In this document: positions 9,737 through 18,489 of the stretch, in pieces
Position numbering within the stretch: position 1 is the stretch's first letter
Layout: every line of letters starts with the position of its first letter
Source of the DNA: Clostridium sp. cel8
GTDB lineage: Bacteria; Bacillota; Clostridia; Clostridiales; Clostridiaceae
NCBI RefSeq assembly: GCF_014050525.1
Contig: NZ_JACGAG010000003.1
Span: 186,001 to 250,000, forward strand
DNA length: 64,000 nt
Direction of reading: 5' to 3'
The notes under the pieces: generated by a model
Databases searched by the model: none
The model's input: the letters and a program-made list of their open reading frames with translations, nothing else
What the model was told of the DNA's origin: nothing
Made by a program: the position numbers and the translations under genes

Positions 9737-10327
9737 TTAAGCTTTCACTACATGTATAATATCTTCAGATACATCAAGCTGGCTACTCAAATATGACTTT
9801 ATCTCATCACTCCTTTTATCATTCAAATTTTCCTCACTATTATATTCATTATCTTTTGTATCTATGATCACCTTTTTTATACTTCCTGCATTGTCAGAGG
9901 TCACTGTAACATATATACTATTTATATTTATATTGTTTGTTTTGTCATCATATTTAACATCAACTTTTACTGTACAATTTTCATTTGGATACTCTTCTTT
10001 TAGTTTTTCTTCACAGTTTTTTTCAAGGTTTATCTTGAAATTCTTTATAGTATCATTTAAATTCTCTTTTCTATATTTTTCTATGTCATCTGAACTATCA
10101 CTTTTGCTAAAGCTTTGCATAATTTTTGCACCATAGGTATTTATATTGAAGTTTTCATTAAATAAACTGATTATTGGATTCAAAAATACAGTTATTAAAA
10201 TTATCCCAAGCACAAATTTTGCATATTTTTTTATACTATTGTCCGGCAGTATCATTTCAACTGCTGTTATAAAAAATACTGCGGTACATATATTTACAAT
10301 CCAATTTCTCAAAGAATCAAGGAACAA
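9737..10327 (-). CDS. spoIIIAF: stage III sporulation protein AF
   Basis: Membrane component of the SpoIIIA complex with a predicted ring-building domain. I place the start at a TTG (10327), since GGAGG lies seven bases upstream and it yields 197 residues beginning FLDSLRNWIVNI, like other SpoIIIAF proteins; the open frame continues 29 codons upstream into spoIIIAE without a better site. Two membrane helices occupy residues about 8-25 and 35-55, followed by a soluble domain with VKVDVKYDDKTNNININSIYV. A TTG start may keep its level low relative to spoIIIAE. Confidence 0.88.
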   Translation of the reverse strand: MFLDSLRNWIVNICTAVFFITAVEMILPDNSIKKYAKFVLGIILITVFLNPIISLFNENFNINTYGAKIMQSFSKSDSSDDIEKYRKENLNDTIKNFKINLEKNCEEKLKEEYPNENCTVKVDVKYDDKTNNININSIYVTVTSDNAGSIKKVIIDTKDNEYNSEENLNDKRSDEIKSYLSSQLDVSEDIIHVVKA

Positions 10328-10338
10328 TACATCACCTC

Positions 10339-11562
10339 CTATACGGCAGCTGTGCCACATGCGGCAATGATTGCTATCATTATAAAGAACATTACAGATA
10401 CACATATAAGACATCCTGTTATAACCATAAGAGAATCTCCTGCTGAACTTATACAGTTAACCATTCTACTATCACTTATAGGTTCTATAAGTGCAGCTGT
10501 CAATTTATATAATATTACAATTACTAGAAGCTTAATTATGGGAAATAGCAGTATACAAACCAAAACTATAAGTCCAACAACACTCAAAGAATTCTTTAGT
10601 AGTACAGAATAACCAGCTACAGTTGATACTGCATCTGAAAGGCTTTTTCCAACTATAGGAACAAAGTTATCTATAGCAAATTTTGCAGTTTTAGCAGTTA
10701 CCTCATCTATAGTTTTAGATGTTATGCCTCTCACTGTAACTATTCCAACAAATACAGTCATAATTATTCCCTGTGCCCAAAGTGCTGCTTGGCTTAAAAG
10801 TTTAGTAAGTTTATCTATTTTATATTCTGAAGACAGATTGTTTACAAATTGAAGCACAAAAGACATACATACAATTGGAATTATAAAATTTATAAATAAT
10901 TGAGCACTTATATTTATAGCTCCAATTATAATAGGATCCATAACTGCAGCTTCTACAATACTCCGAGAGGCTGTCAAAAGCATAATGAGAATTGGTATAA
11001 GAGCAAGCATGAAGTCAGACATTTCCCTTATTGTAGATCTAGCTAAATCTACTCCTATATAAAAGCTCTTAGCCATTATTATTATTAAAAGAGAGTAACA
11101 AGCATAGTAGGCTATATTCGATAGATTATCAGAACTAAATGCTCTTTCTAAATTAGTAATCAAGGCACATATTATGGCTATAACAACCAAAGTAGCTAAA
11201 AGTTTTATAGATGCTGTAAGTTCCCTTATCATATACATAATGCAAGCATTTATAATTTTCTTTGTAGATATATTTCCATTTCCTGATTTTATAAAACTCT
11301 TTACATATTCTTTGAAATCTATATCCTTTAGTAATTCATTTTTTGTCTTTATGTTGGATATGTAATCATATAATTTATCTATTTTATCCTTTTCGCCACT
11401 TACCTCTTCACCTAAATCTTTGTTGTCTTTTATATTTATTTTACTTTCATAGTTACTTTTATCATTTGAAGTATTTTGGCTGTCTTGAAAAGATCCATAC
11501 GTTGCTTGTACATTAAAGCTCATTATAATTACAACAACCAAACCCAATATAATATTTTTCAT
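10339..11562 (-). CDS. spoIIIAE: stage III sporulation protein AE
   Basis: Polytopic membrane protein of the SpoIIIA complex. The 407 residues start with a hydrophobic, signal-like segment (residues 2-22), then a charged region, then about seven to eight membrane helices from residue 115 to the C-terminus. The family pattern FAIDNFVPIVGKSLSDAV is present near residue 295. It lies nine bases after spoIIIAD and eleven bases before the proposed start of spoIIIAF. The family shows distant likeness to transporter subunits; the molecular role is not settled. Confidence 0.93.
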   Translation of the reverse strand: MKNIILGLVVVIIMSFNVQATYGSFQDSQNTSNDKSNYESKINIKDNKDLGEEVSGEKDKIDKLYDYISNIKTKNELLKDIDFKEYVKSFIKSGNGNISTKKIINACIMYMIRELTASIKLLATLVVIAIICALITNLERAFSSDNLSNIAYYACYSLLIIIMAKSFYIGVDLARSTIREMSDFMLALIPILIMLLTASRSIVEAAVMDPIIIGAINISAQLFINFIIPIVCMSFVLQFVNNLSSEYKIDKLTKLLSQAALWAQGIIMTVFVGIVTVRGITSKTIDEVTAKTAKFAIDNFVPIVGKSLSDAVSTVAGYSVLLKNSLSVVGLIVLVCILLFPIIKLLVIVILYKLTAALIEPISDSRMVNCISSAGDSLMVITGCLICVSVMFFIMIAIIAACGTAAV

Positions 11563-11570
11563 ATGAACAC

Positions 11571-11957
11571 CTACATAATCTTCAAAATTGACTGTAAAAC
11601 AGCCATAAGTATTGGAATTGCAAGAACAAGAATCAAAATTTTACCTGCAAATTCAACTTTTGTTCCTAAACTAGTTTCTCCTGCATCTTTGCATATTTCA
11701 CTACAGAAAGATGCAAGATATGCAATGGCAAGTATTTTAAATACAGTATTAAGGTATACAAAATCTATATTTGCTTTCAATGCTAATCTTTCTATAAATT
11801 GAAGCACGGCTGTTATTTTGGTAAACATGAATATAAATATCATAATTCCTGCTACAATACTTACATATACAGCAAAATCATCTCTTCTTTTTCCCTTAAA
11901 CATCAAAGATATAAAAAGAGCAACAAAAGCAAATGCTACTATTTTTATTATTTCCAT
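11571..11957 (-). CDS. spoIIIAD: stage III sporulation protein AD
   Basis: Small membrane protein (128 residues) with four predicted helices and the conserved central segment TVFKILAIAYLASFCSEICKDAGE, which is diagnostic for SpoIIIAD. It is thought to form the membrane part of the SpoIIIA export apparatus with SpoIIIAC, encoded eight bases upstream. Required for forespore maturation in B. subtilis. Normal length. Confidence 0.94.
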   Translation of the reverse strand: MEIIKIVAFAFVALFISLMFKGKRRDDFAVYVSIVAGIMIFIFMFTKITAVLQFIERLALKANIDFVYLNTVFKILAIAYLASFCSEICKDAGETSLGTKVEFAGKILILVLAIPILMAVLQSILKIM

Positions 11958-11965
11958 ATTCTCTC

Positions 11966-12163
11966 CTAAAATTGAAACATAGTTTTTACTGTATTAAACA
12001 ATGTGTTTATTACAGTTATTACCATCATAAGTACTATTACAACACCTACTAAATTTGCAAGTACAGCATACTCACCTTTCCCGCTGGCTTCAAGAACCTT
12101 ATTTATCACAATTACAACTATACCAACTGCTGCTATTTTAAATATTAAACTCACATCTAACAT
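11966..12163 (-). CDS. spoIIIAC: stage III sporulation protein AC
   Basis: A 65-residue protein with two hydrophobic helices (residues about 5-25 and 32-58) joined by the conserved loop EASGKGEYA, which matches SpoIIIAC. It is a small membrane partner of SpoIIIAD in the mother cell-forespore channel. Position as third gene of the operon agrees. Confidence 0.94.
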   Translation of the reverse strand: MLDVSLIFKIAAVGIVVIVINKVLEASGKGEYAVLANLVGVVIVLMMVITVINTLFNTVKTMFQF

Positions 12164-12217
12164 ACTCGTATCTCCCCTTATAATCTTTTTAAAATCTAAG
12201 ATGCATAATTCTCCATA

Positions 12218-12745
12218 TTAAATTAAAAGTATAACTACCACTGCACCTAAAGAAAATCCAAGATATCTATACATCTTTATGTTCTTTTTTAAAATAACTT
12301 CAGACATATCTATTTGCTTTTTTAAGTTCTCAATTGTTAATGAAAATATTGATTTCTGCCCTTCTAAATCCGATTCTCCAAGGGATTTTGAAAAATCCAA
12401 AATTATGCTTATATCTTCATCTTTTAAATTAAATATATCTCTATTGTCTGCAAACACACTTTCAAAAGCCTGATAAACATTATTTACACTGTTTTTATTT
12501 AGCATCTTTGAAACTTCCATAAATAAAGTAGATACAGGTCTCTTAACTTTAGTTGATGCAGTAGCTATAGCCTGAGGCAAAGTTGTATGGGAATATAGTA
12601 TTCTAGTCTTGATTTCATATATACACCTTTGTAATTCTCTAAGTTCTCTAGTCCTATTTTTTAACTTTTCACCTAATATAAATCCAATAGCCGTAGTTGA
12701 GAATATTACCATAATACATCCTAATAACTTAATCATTGAATTCAC
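12218..12745 (-). CDS. spoIIIAB: stage III sporulation protein AB
   Basis: A 175-residue protein with one membrane helix at each end (residues about 5-23 and 155-174) and a helical cytosolic part between. The segment LRELQRCIYEIKTRILYSHTTLP is typical. It resembles the GspF/PilC fold of secretion platform proteins and may act with the ATPase SpoIIIAA. The start overlaps the end of spoIIIAA by 17 bases, which couples the two products. Confidence 0.93.
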   Translation of the reverse strand: MNSMIKLLGCIMVIFSTTAIGFILGEKLKNRTRELRELQRCIYEIKTRILYSHTTLPQAIATASTKVKRPVSTLFMEVSKMLNKNSVNNVYQAFESVFADNRDIFNLKDEDISIILDFSKSLGESDLEGQKSIFSLTIENLKKQIDMSEVILKKNIKMYRYLGFSLGAVVVILLI

Positions 12746-13655
12746 CTAAAATTTTGCTGTTTTTTTCAAAATCATATATATATTCTACAGTTCCTGCCCC
12801 TTTTCTGTTGCTTAAAACTACTGCCCTTTTAAACACCTTATTTTCCACAATATCTTTAAAAACAGGTCTGTTATATAAATCATCTATTCCATATCCATGT
12901 ATAGTTGTAATAAGATATACTCCTGAATTTAAAGCAGTAATTATGCTTTCCATATCTTTATAACTGCCAATTTCATCACATATAATAACGTCTGGTGACA
13001 TGCTCCTTATTGCCATAATTATTCCTTCACTTTTAAGACATCCATCTAGCACATCAGTCCTTACACCTACATCAAGCTGTGGAACTCCTCTGGAGCATGC
13101 ACCAATCTCACTTCGCTCATCTATTACGCAAACTTTTATACCTTTAAATTTGAGAGATTTCATTCCATTTGATAAGTTTCTTGCTATATCCCTTATAAGT
13201 GTTGTCTTGCCACATTTAGGAGGTGAAATTATTATAGTATTTAATACAGTTTCTTCATCTTTTATATACTTCATAATATCCTGTGAACATCCTATAATTT
13301 CCCTGCATATTCTGATATTTACTGATGATATATCCTTTATCGTCTTTACTTCATTATTTTCAATTACACATCTTCCGCAAATCCCCACCCTGTGACCACC
13401 ATTTATAGTTATATATCCACGTCTTATTTCTTCTTCAAAAGCATAAATTGAATAATTACTTATTCTTCTGACTATGGTATTTAGATCTTCTTTGCTTGAA
13501 ACATACCTGCAAAGTATTTCTCTATCTCCTAATTGAAGTATCAGTGGTTTATTTATTTTTATCCTTATCTCTTGTAAATCACTTGAATTTACAAAATTCA
13601 AAACTACCTTTTTAATTGTTTCCGGTAGTATATTTAATATTTCTTTAGTACACAT
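12729..13655 (-). CDS. spoIIIAA: stage III sporulation protein AA (ATPase)
   Basis: Secretion-type AAA ATPase of the SpoIIIA complex, related to GspE/VirB11. Walker A (SPPKCGKTT) is near residue 148, Walker B (VIICDEIG) near 228, and the N-terminal domain contains the conserved INGGHRVGICGR segment. I start at the second in-frame ATG (13655; 308 residues), because the GGAG site is nine bases before it but touches the first ATG at 13664. First gene of an eight-gene operon; in B. subtilis this operon depends on sigma-E, and I did not find a convincing sigma-E promoter in the 65 bases upstream. Confidence 0.94.
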   Translation of the reverse strand: MCTKEILNILPETIKKVVLNFVNSSDLQEIRIKINKPLILQLGDREILCRYVSSKEDLNTIVRRISNYSIYAFEEEIRRGYITINGGHRVGICGRCVIENNEVKTIKDISSVNIRICREIIGCSQDIMKYIKDEETVLNTIIISPPKCGKTTLIRDIARNLSNGMKSLKFKGIKVCVIDERSEIGACSRGVPQLDVGVRTDVLDGCLKSEGIIMAIRSMSPDVIICDEIGSYKDMESIITALNSGVYLITTIHGYGIDDLYNRPVFKDIVENKVFKRAVVLSNRKGAGTVEYIYDFEKNSKILGEFND

Positions 13656-13713
13656 ATTTTTCATCTCCTCTCTTTATATTAATTTCTATTTCTATTTTTC
13701 TAAAATTATTCCA

Positions 13714-13754
13714 TAAAAAAAATAACTATTTAAATTTTTATTTAAATAGTTATT
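13714..13754 (-). terminator. AT-rich terminator between the zinc-ribbon gene and spoIIIAA
   Basis: A perfect 15-bp inverted repeat (13721-13735 and 13740-13754) with a four-base loop is followed by a run of six T in the minus direction. It closes the zinc-ribbon gene and insulates the spoIIIA operon from efp-side transcription. Confidence 0.75.
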
Positions 13755-13786
13755 TTCCATACAATTAAAATATTCTCTATTAAATT

Positions 13787-14182
13787 TTAATCAATATCAT
13801 TATCTTTAAGAATTAGTGATACCTTTTTATGACAGTTAGGACAAGTTATATCTTCTCTTTGTCCAAACATATCTTTATCTATGTAAATTGATTCACTACA
13901 ATTAGGACATTTTACCTCTTTAAAATTATCATAACTATCTTCTAAAGATTCATAGTCATCGCACATTATAGAATCAAACAAATCAGTCACTTCTTCATCA
14001 ATTTCGTCCACATACTTATGCAGAGCCTTTTGATCCTCAGATAAATTAGAAACCTCTTCAGAAATATCATAGAGTATATTTATAATTTCTAAAAGTACTC
14101 TGCCTTCTTTAGTGCTTTTGTCTATATTAAGTCCATTAACTAGTCCTTTAAGGTACGCTACTCTTGAATTTATAGAGCTCAT
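13787..14182 (-). CDS. CD1247-type N-terminal domain, zinc-ribbon protein
   Basis: A 131-residue acidic protein of unknown function that is common beside efp and spoIIIA in clostridia. The N-terminal helical part (residues about 1-50, SINSRVAYLKGLVNGLN) matches the domain named after C. difficile CD1247; an acidic stretch follows, and the C-terminus is a zinc ribbon with two CPNC knuckles about 18 residues apart. I prefer the ATG at 14182 over the one at 14194, where AAGG touches the start codon. The role is unknown; the ribbon suggests nucleic-acid or protein binding. Confidence 0.75.
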   Translation of the reverse strand: MSSINSRVAYLKGLVNGLNIDKSTKEGRVLLEIINILYDISEEVSNLSEDQKALHKYVDEIDEEVTDLFDSIMCDDYESLEDSYDNFKEVKCPNCSESIYIDKDMFGQREDITCPNCHKKVSLILKDNDID

Positions 14183-14252
14183 AATATTACACATCCTTAA
14201 AATTATTTTAACTTTTCCTTATAGTATATCACAAATCTTAAAGATATATTCT

Positions 14253-14813
14253 CTATTGTACTCTTTCCATATACTCTCCAGTTCTAGTATCAACTCTTAT
14301 AATTTCACCTTCATTTACAAATATAGGTACTTGAACAACTGCTCCTGTTTCCAAAGTAGCTGGTTTTAAAACATTTGTAGCTGTATTTCCCTTAACTCCT
14401 GGTTCAGTATGTGTTACCTGAAGTTCAACAAAGTTAGGTGCTTCTACAGAAAACGCTTCTCCCTTATAGAACTTGATAGTAGCAAACATATTTTCCTTCA
14501 AAAATTTTATTGCATCTGCAACCTTTTCATGCTCTAATGGAATTTGCTCAAATGTTTCTTGATCCATAAAGTAGTAAAGTTCTCCATCAGAATAGAGATA
14601 TTGCATCTCTTTTCTCTCTATAACTGCTTCCTGAAGTTTAGCTGTAGGATTAAAAGTAGTTTCTGTAACTGCTCCTGTTATTACATTCCTAAGCTTAGTT
14701 CTTACAAATGCAGCTCCTTTACCTGGTTTTACATGTAAAAAATCAACTACTGTATACACTTGTCCATCATGCTCAAAAGTTGTTCCTTTTCTTAAATCTC
14801 CTGCTGATATCAT
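14253..14813 (-). CDS. efp: translation elongation factor P
   Basis: EF-P binds the ribosome between the P and E sites and rescues stalling at polyproline. The 186 residues form three beta-barrel domains, beginning with the usual [17 protein letters not shown] and ending with [12 protein letters not shown]. The loop [13 protein letters not shown] near residue 30 has Lys at the position that is modified in many bacteria. I take the ATG at 14813 from homology, although no good ribosome-binding site precedes it; the frame stays open for 30 more codons to a GTG at 14903. The upstream region is structured (see separate entry). Confidence 0.95.
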   Translation of the reverse strand: MISAGDLRKGTTFEHDGQVYTVVDFLHVKPGKGAAFVRTKLRNVITGAVTETTFNPTAKLQEAVIERKEMQYLYSDGELYYFMDQETFEQIPLEHEKVADAIKFLKENMFATIKFYKGEAFSVEAPNFVELQVTHTEPGVKGNTATNVLKPATLETGAVVQVPIFVNEGEIIRVDTRTGEYMERVQ

Positions 14814-15109
14814 ATAATATGCCGTCTTGCAAACTAACAAGTTTGCTTCCCCATTCATAGTGCATAATTTCACATTTTTAATGTTACTTTTAATTGGTCC
14901 CACACTCCAGGGGCTTAAATTCGGATGGTTTACACCCTAGAATCAACATAACATAAGTGAAATGTTGATAAAAACGGCTTTTACCCCTTTCTCTTTATTA
15001 TTTGACCTATTTAGTTTAATATTTAATTTAGTAAACATTATAATTATGTAATCGCTTTTTATTTATAAAATTTATAAATAAATTAAAGCCAAAATAAATT
15101 ATATCAATT
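14814..15109 (-). promoter_or_regulatory. structured leader region upstream of efp
   Basis: This 296-base gap has no convincing separate gene. In the minus direction it folds on paper into a closing stem AGGGG/CCCCT (14988-14984 with 14913-14909) around two hairpins: an 8-bp perfect one (14942-14949 with 14962-14969) and a 5-bp one with a G-U pair (14923-14927 with 14933-14937). A further 6-bp hairpin (14829-14834 with 14841-14846) lies just before the efp start. It does not match a T-box, purine, SAM or yybP-ykoY riboswitch that I know. Function as a leader RNA is inferred. Confidence 0.4.
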
Positions 15110-16186
15110 TCACTTAATACTTATCAATTGTTTAGGAGATTTTGATAAAACTTCTCCTCCATTTTCTGTAACTATAAGAAGATCCTCTATTCTTACTCCT
15201 CCAAAGTCTGGTATATATATGCCAGGTTCATCAGTAACCACCATATTCTCTTTTAATTCTTCACTATTTTTATAGCCAATAACTGGTGATTCATGAATAT
15301 CCATTCCAACACCATGCCCTAAACTGTGTCCAAAATATTCTCCATATCCCTTTTCAGCAATATAATTTCTAGCAACTGAATCAACATCTGCAGCCTTTAC
15401 TCCTGGTCTGTATTCCTTTAGTGCTTTTTCTTGAGCCTCTAACACTGTATTATATATTTCAACCATTTTATCAGATGGTTTTCCAATTACAATTGTTCTT
15501 GTCATATCTGAACAATATCCTTTGTATATACATCCAAAATCCAATGTTAAAAAATCCCCTTCATCTAGCACTTTATCAGTAGCCTGCCCATGAGGAAGAC
15601 TTGATCTCTTTCCAGATGCAACTATAGATGGAAATGATAAATCAGATGCACCTAGTTTTTTCATGCAAAACTCAAGTTCAAGACCTACCTGTCTTTCAGT
15701 CATTCCTACCTTTATGTAATCTAGCATATGACTAAAGGCCTTATCTGCAATTTCAGCTGCACTCTTTATAACACTTAATTCTTCATCATCTTTAATTGTC
15801 CTGATATCTTCAACCATACCATTCATTGGAACAAGCTCACATTTAAGTTTATTATTATAGCTTTCATATTGACTATAAGTTACTATATTTTCTTCAAACC
15901 CAAGCTTTTTTACATTTTCCTTATCTATTAAATTTGATAAAAAATCTACAAATGGATTACTTTTACCATATTCAAGGACTTCATAATCTTTAACTTGTTG
16001 CTTTGCCTGTTCTGTAAATCTTGAATCCGTTATAAAAAACAATTTGTTTTTAGTGATTAAAGAATAACTTTCATCTCCTGTAAAACCGCTTAAATAATTT
16101 CTATTTGAATCTCCAACTAATAAGACACCATCTAAATCTTTACTTTTCATTGATCTTCTTAACTTTTCAATTCTATCTTCAAACAC
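15110..16186 (-). CDS. Xaa-Pro peptidase, M24B family
   Basis: Cytosolic metallopeptidase that acts at proline-containing N-termini or on Xaa-Pro dipeptides. The 358-residue protein has an N-terminal creatinase-like domain (residues 1-130) and a pita-bread catalytic domain with the metal ligands in order: Asp in LDFGCIYKGYCSDMTR, His in GHSLGHGVGMDIHE, Glu in TDEPGIY and Glu in GVRIED. All five ligands are present. The gene lies directly upstream of efp, a common Firmicute arrangement that pairs two proline-related functions. Aminopeptidase P and prolidase (PepQ) are hard to separate by sequence. Confidence 0.92.
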   Translation of the reverse strand: MFEDRIEKLRRSMKSKDLDGVLLVGDSNRNYLSGFTGDESYSLITKNKLFFITDSRFTEQAKQQVKDYEVLEYGKSNPFVDFLSNLIDKENVKKLGFEENIVTYSQYESYNNKLKCELVPMNGMVEDIRTIKDDEELSVIKSAAEIADKAFSHMLDYIKVGMTERQVGLELEFCMKKLGASDLSFPSIVASGKRSSLPHGQATDKVLDEGDFLTLDFGCIYKGYCSDMTRTIVIGKPSDKMVEIYNTVLEAQEKALKEYRPGVKAADVDSVARNYIAEKGYGEYFGHSLGHGVGMDIHESPVIGYKNSEELKENMVVTDEPGIYIPDFGGVRIEDLLIVTENGGEVLSKSPKQLISIK

Positions 16187-16340
16187 AAAGAATCCTCCTA
16201 TCAGTTTAACAGACCTCTACAATATCTATACTATCCAATTCATATTTTATTATTCTTAGATATATAAAGCAAGTTATTATATGCTAAACAATGTTATTTT
16301 ATCAAAACTTATAGCTATTTGCAAATATTAGTCCTTGATA
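16187..16340 (-). other. intergenic region between pilus operon and M24 peptidase gene
   Basis: This AT-rich gap holds an AGGAGG-type ribosome-binding site just before the peptidase gene. I saw no clear terminator or small gene in it. Confidence 0.4.
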
Positions 16341-16784
16341 TCACTCCTTTATATATTTTATAAAACTAACATAAAATAAAGTTGTAAATTTTTTATCATT
16401 ATAATTGCTGATTTTTATATTATCTAGATTATAAAATCCATTTATATTTTCAATTTTATTTATAACATTTATAAGGTTTTTTTCATTTCCATTGGCCTCA
16501 ATAGTTACAATTATCTTATTTTTAGAGGAAGTATTTTGAAAATTCAATATATTAATTCCTTCTATTTGTTTCAAATTATTAATTATATCGCTGTTTTCTA
16601 TCCTATGAACAATCTTACAACTATCTGTTTGTTTATTTAATTTATCTATTTTCACTTTAGCATAATCTATACTTTTAATTAAAGACAAATTTATAAAAGC
16701 ACTACAACTGCACCATACAATGAGAATCACTATTAAAAATTTATACTTTAAATTATTAAAAATACTATACTTTAGATACTCCAT
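16341..16784 (-). CDS. PilO-like pilus assembly protein (tentative)
   Basis: A 147-residue protein without recognisable catalytic motifs. It has a short basic N-terminus, one membrane helix (residues about 14-35), a coiled-coil stretch (about 36-50) and a small alpha-beta domain with KNKIIVTIEANGNEKNLINVINKIENINGFYNLDNI, which resembles the ferredoxin-like domain of PilO/GspM proteins. It is the last gene of the pilus operon, after a PilN-like and a PilM-like gene, so PilO is the best guess. Much shorter than typical PilO (about 200 residues). Confidence 0.55.
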   Translation of the reverse strand: MEYLKYSIFNNLKYKFLIVILIVWCSCSAFINLSLIKSIDYAKVKIDKLNKQTDSCKIVHRIENSDIINNLKQIEGINILNFQNTSSKNKIIVTIEANGNEKNLINVINKIENINGFYNLDNIKISNYNDKKFTTLFYVSFIKYIKE

Positions 16785-16818
16785 TTTTTCTCCTAAACCT
16801 TTTTAATATATACATTTT

Positions 16819-17313
16819 TTATACATGCATAAGCACTATTTTCCATTCTCCCATGTTGACCTTACCATTATTTTTACTTCCATTGTTTTCATATACATCA
16901 CTTAAATAGGATATGTTGGATATGTTGAATTTCCTACTTTTTTCAATTGCCTCTATAAAACTTAAAAATGAACCACTTTCACCTATAAATTCAAAAGTTA
17001 CATTTTTACTATTTACATCTATATCTTTGAATTCTCCATAATTATGAAAGTTATCAATTAAATCATATAAAACTATTTTAGAATCTATCATTTTATTTTT
17101 ACTATTTACTTCACTTTCTTCTCTATATCTAGCTGTATTTTCTTTTATTTTTCTTTCTAAAAAATTAAGCTTATTGTAATTTAATACTACAAAGTTAGTT
17201 ACTATTATATTTACTATCAATATTATTCCAATTATTGGTTTCAATCTTTTACCTGCTTTTATTTTTCTTGACTTTACATACCATTTAGGTAAAAAATACA
17301 TTTCATATTTCAT
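16819..17313 (-). CDS. PilN-like pilus assembly protein (tentative)
   Basis: A 164-residue protein with a basic cytosolic tail, a membrane helix (residues about 24-45), a coiled coil and a C-terminal domain containing the pattern KNVTFEFIGESGSFLSFIEAIEKS, which fits the PilN/GspL periplasmic ferredoxin-like fold. Its start overlaps the preceding gene by four bases (ATGA), as is usual for pilM-pilN pairs. No strong family motif is left, so the call depends on order and topology. Confidence 0.6.
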   Translation of the reverse strand: MKYEMYFLPKWYVKSRKIKAGKRLKPIIGIILIVNIIVTNFVVLNYNKLNFLERKIKENTARYREESEVNSKNKMIDSKIVLYDLIDNFHNYGEFKDIDVNSKNVTFEFIGESGSFLSFIEAIEKSRKFNISNISYLSDVYENNGSKNNGKVNMGEWKIVLMHV

Positions 17314-18026
17314 ATAACTATCTCTCCAAGATCATTACAACTACATTTGCATGATATATTTTTAATTACATCTTTGTAGGGAAAATTTAAAAACTCCATA
17401 TGTTTAAAATCTATATTTGGTATTAGTAGATTTAACTTTAATTTGAATTCATCAAGACAATACAAAAAATCATCTCCAGAGTCAACATGAAATATCTCAT
17501 TAAATAGAACTTTATCTTTAGAGCATGCTATAAAATAGGTTAAATTTCTAATCTCCGTTACAAATATATAATTATCACTATTTATCTTATTTTTATATTT
17601 ATTTAATACATACAATTGCACAGGAACTATACCATTAATATCAATATTATTCTCTGTAAATTTTTTAATTAAATGTGTACAATCTGAATTTATACACATA
17701 ACTCTTATATCCAACTTAACTCTACTGCTATTTACTATTTCATAAGAAAACATAATATTATTAATATCTTTAAATTTCTCTCTTAATCTATCTTCAACTA
17801 AATTATATATATATTTTTTTCTCACCTTTGGTATAATCATATTTTCTATATATATCTCTTCCCCATGTATTAATACTGTTATATTCCTATATTTTAAATT
17901 AACATTTATATTGCGAATATCCCTAACATTTAAAGATTTTTTCATATTTTTAGACAATATATTTTTTGACTTTTGCAAATACATAACCTTTCCATCTACC
18001 ACTTCTAAAAGTGCTGTCTTAAACAT
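17310..18026 (-). CDS. PilM/GspL-like cytosolic pilus protein (tentative)
   Basis: A 238-residue soluble protein. The start FKTALLEVVDGKVMYLQ and the segments ITVLIHGEEIYIENMIIPKV and DNYIFVTEIRNLTYFIACSKDKVLFNEIF resemble strands of the actin-like fold of PilM, where the protein usually begins with a similar GIDIGxxxIK element. The ATP-binding glycines are not evident, and it is about 100 residues shorter than typical PilM. It sits exactly where pilM is expected, before pilN- and pilO-like genes. Function in pilus assembly is inferred from context. Confidence 0.55.
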   Translation of the reverse strand: MFKTALLEVVDGKVMYLQKSKNILSKNMKKSLNVRDIRNINVNLKYRNITVLIHGEEIYIENMIIPKVRKKYIYNLVEDRLREKFKDINNIMFSYEIVNSSRVKLDIRVMCINSDCTHLIKKFTENNIDINGIVPVQLYVLNKYKNKINSDNYIFVTEIRNLTYFIACSKDKVLFNEIFHVDSGDDFLYCLDEFKLKLNLLIPNIDFKHMEFLNFPYKDVIKNISCKCSCNDLGEIVI

Positions 18027-18051
18027 TCTTCACACCTCTCTAAAATAACTA

Positions 18052-18489
18052 TCAAAATGAATAGTTTATACATCCATATCTAATATTGCCATTTTTAATT
18101 GCATATTCATAACACTCCTCTTTATAATACTTATTATCCAAAACATATTCCAATTTAAATAGATCACTTTTCCTGTCATAATATACATAACTATTTCCAT
18201 AATATATTCTAAAATCTTCTATATTCGAAAAATATTTAGATATATCATCTTCATCAACATAATCAACATTTTTTTCAATAAAAGAATTTAATCTTGTAAT
18301 TAGAACTTCTCTATCCTTTTGAATTTTTTCAATTTTAAATATATCTTTATATCCATAAACTACATCACTTTTAAGGAGGCTCTCCATATGATAACATTCT
18401 ATTGAAATCATCATAGTTATAAGTCCTATAATTAATACATATATCATTATGAATCCTCTTTTACACGTTCTGCACTTATTCCAAAACAT
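18052..18489 (-). CDS. PilX/GspK-like minor pilin (tentative)
   Basis: From the ATG at 18489 the product has 145 residues and a prepilin-like N-terminus, KRG followed by FIMIYVLIIGLITMMISIE, as in PilX or GspK proteins whose glutamate at position 5 is missing. From a second ATG at 18447 (131 residues), which has AGAGG seven bases upstream and overlaps the stop of the preceding gene as TAATG, it would be a simple single-pass membrane protein with no leader. The remainder is a lysine- and tyrosine-rich soluble domain with no family match that I recognise. Both starts are plausible. Confidence 0.55.
   Translation of the reverse strand: MFWNKCRTCKRGFIMIYVLIIGLITMMISIECYHMESLLKSDVVYGYKDIFKIEKIQKDREVLITRLNSFIEKNVDYVDEDDISKYFSNIEDFRIYYGNSYVYYDRKSDLFKLEYVLDNKYYKEECYEYAIKNGNIRYGCINYSF

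Noticed and set aside
13656-13713. Sigma-E promoter before spoIIIAA
   Set aside because: Expected from B. subtilis, but no segment gives both a good -35 and CATANNNT-like -10 at correct spacing.
14814-14903. A 30-residue N-terminal extension of EF-P from a GTG at 14903
   Set aside because: The frame is open and GGAG is close to the GTG, but the spacing is only one base and EF-P proteins begin at the downstream [10 protein letters not shown]; the extension overlaps the structured leader.
14900-14990. T-box or known metabolite riboswitch upstream of efp
   Set aside because: No TGGNACCGCG T-box sequence and no match to SAM, purine, THF, fluoride or yybP-ykoY consensus segments that I know.
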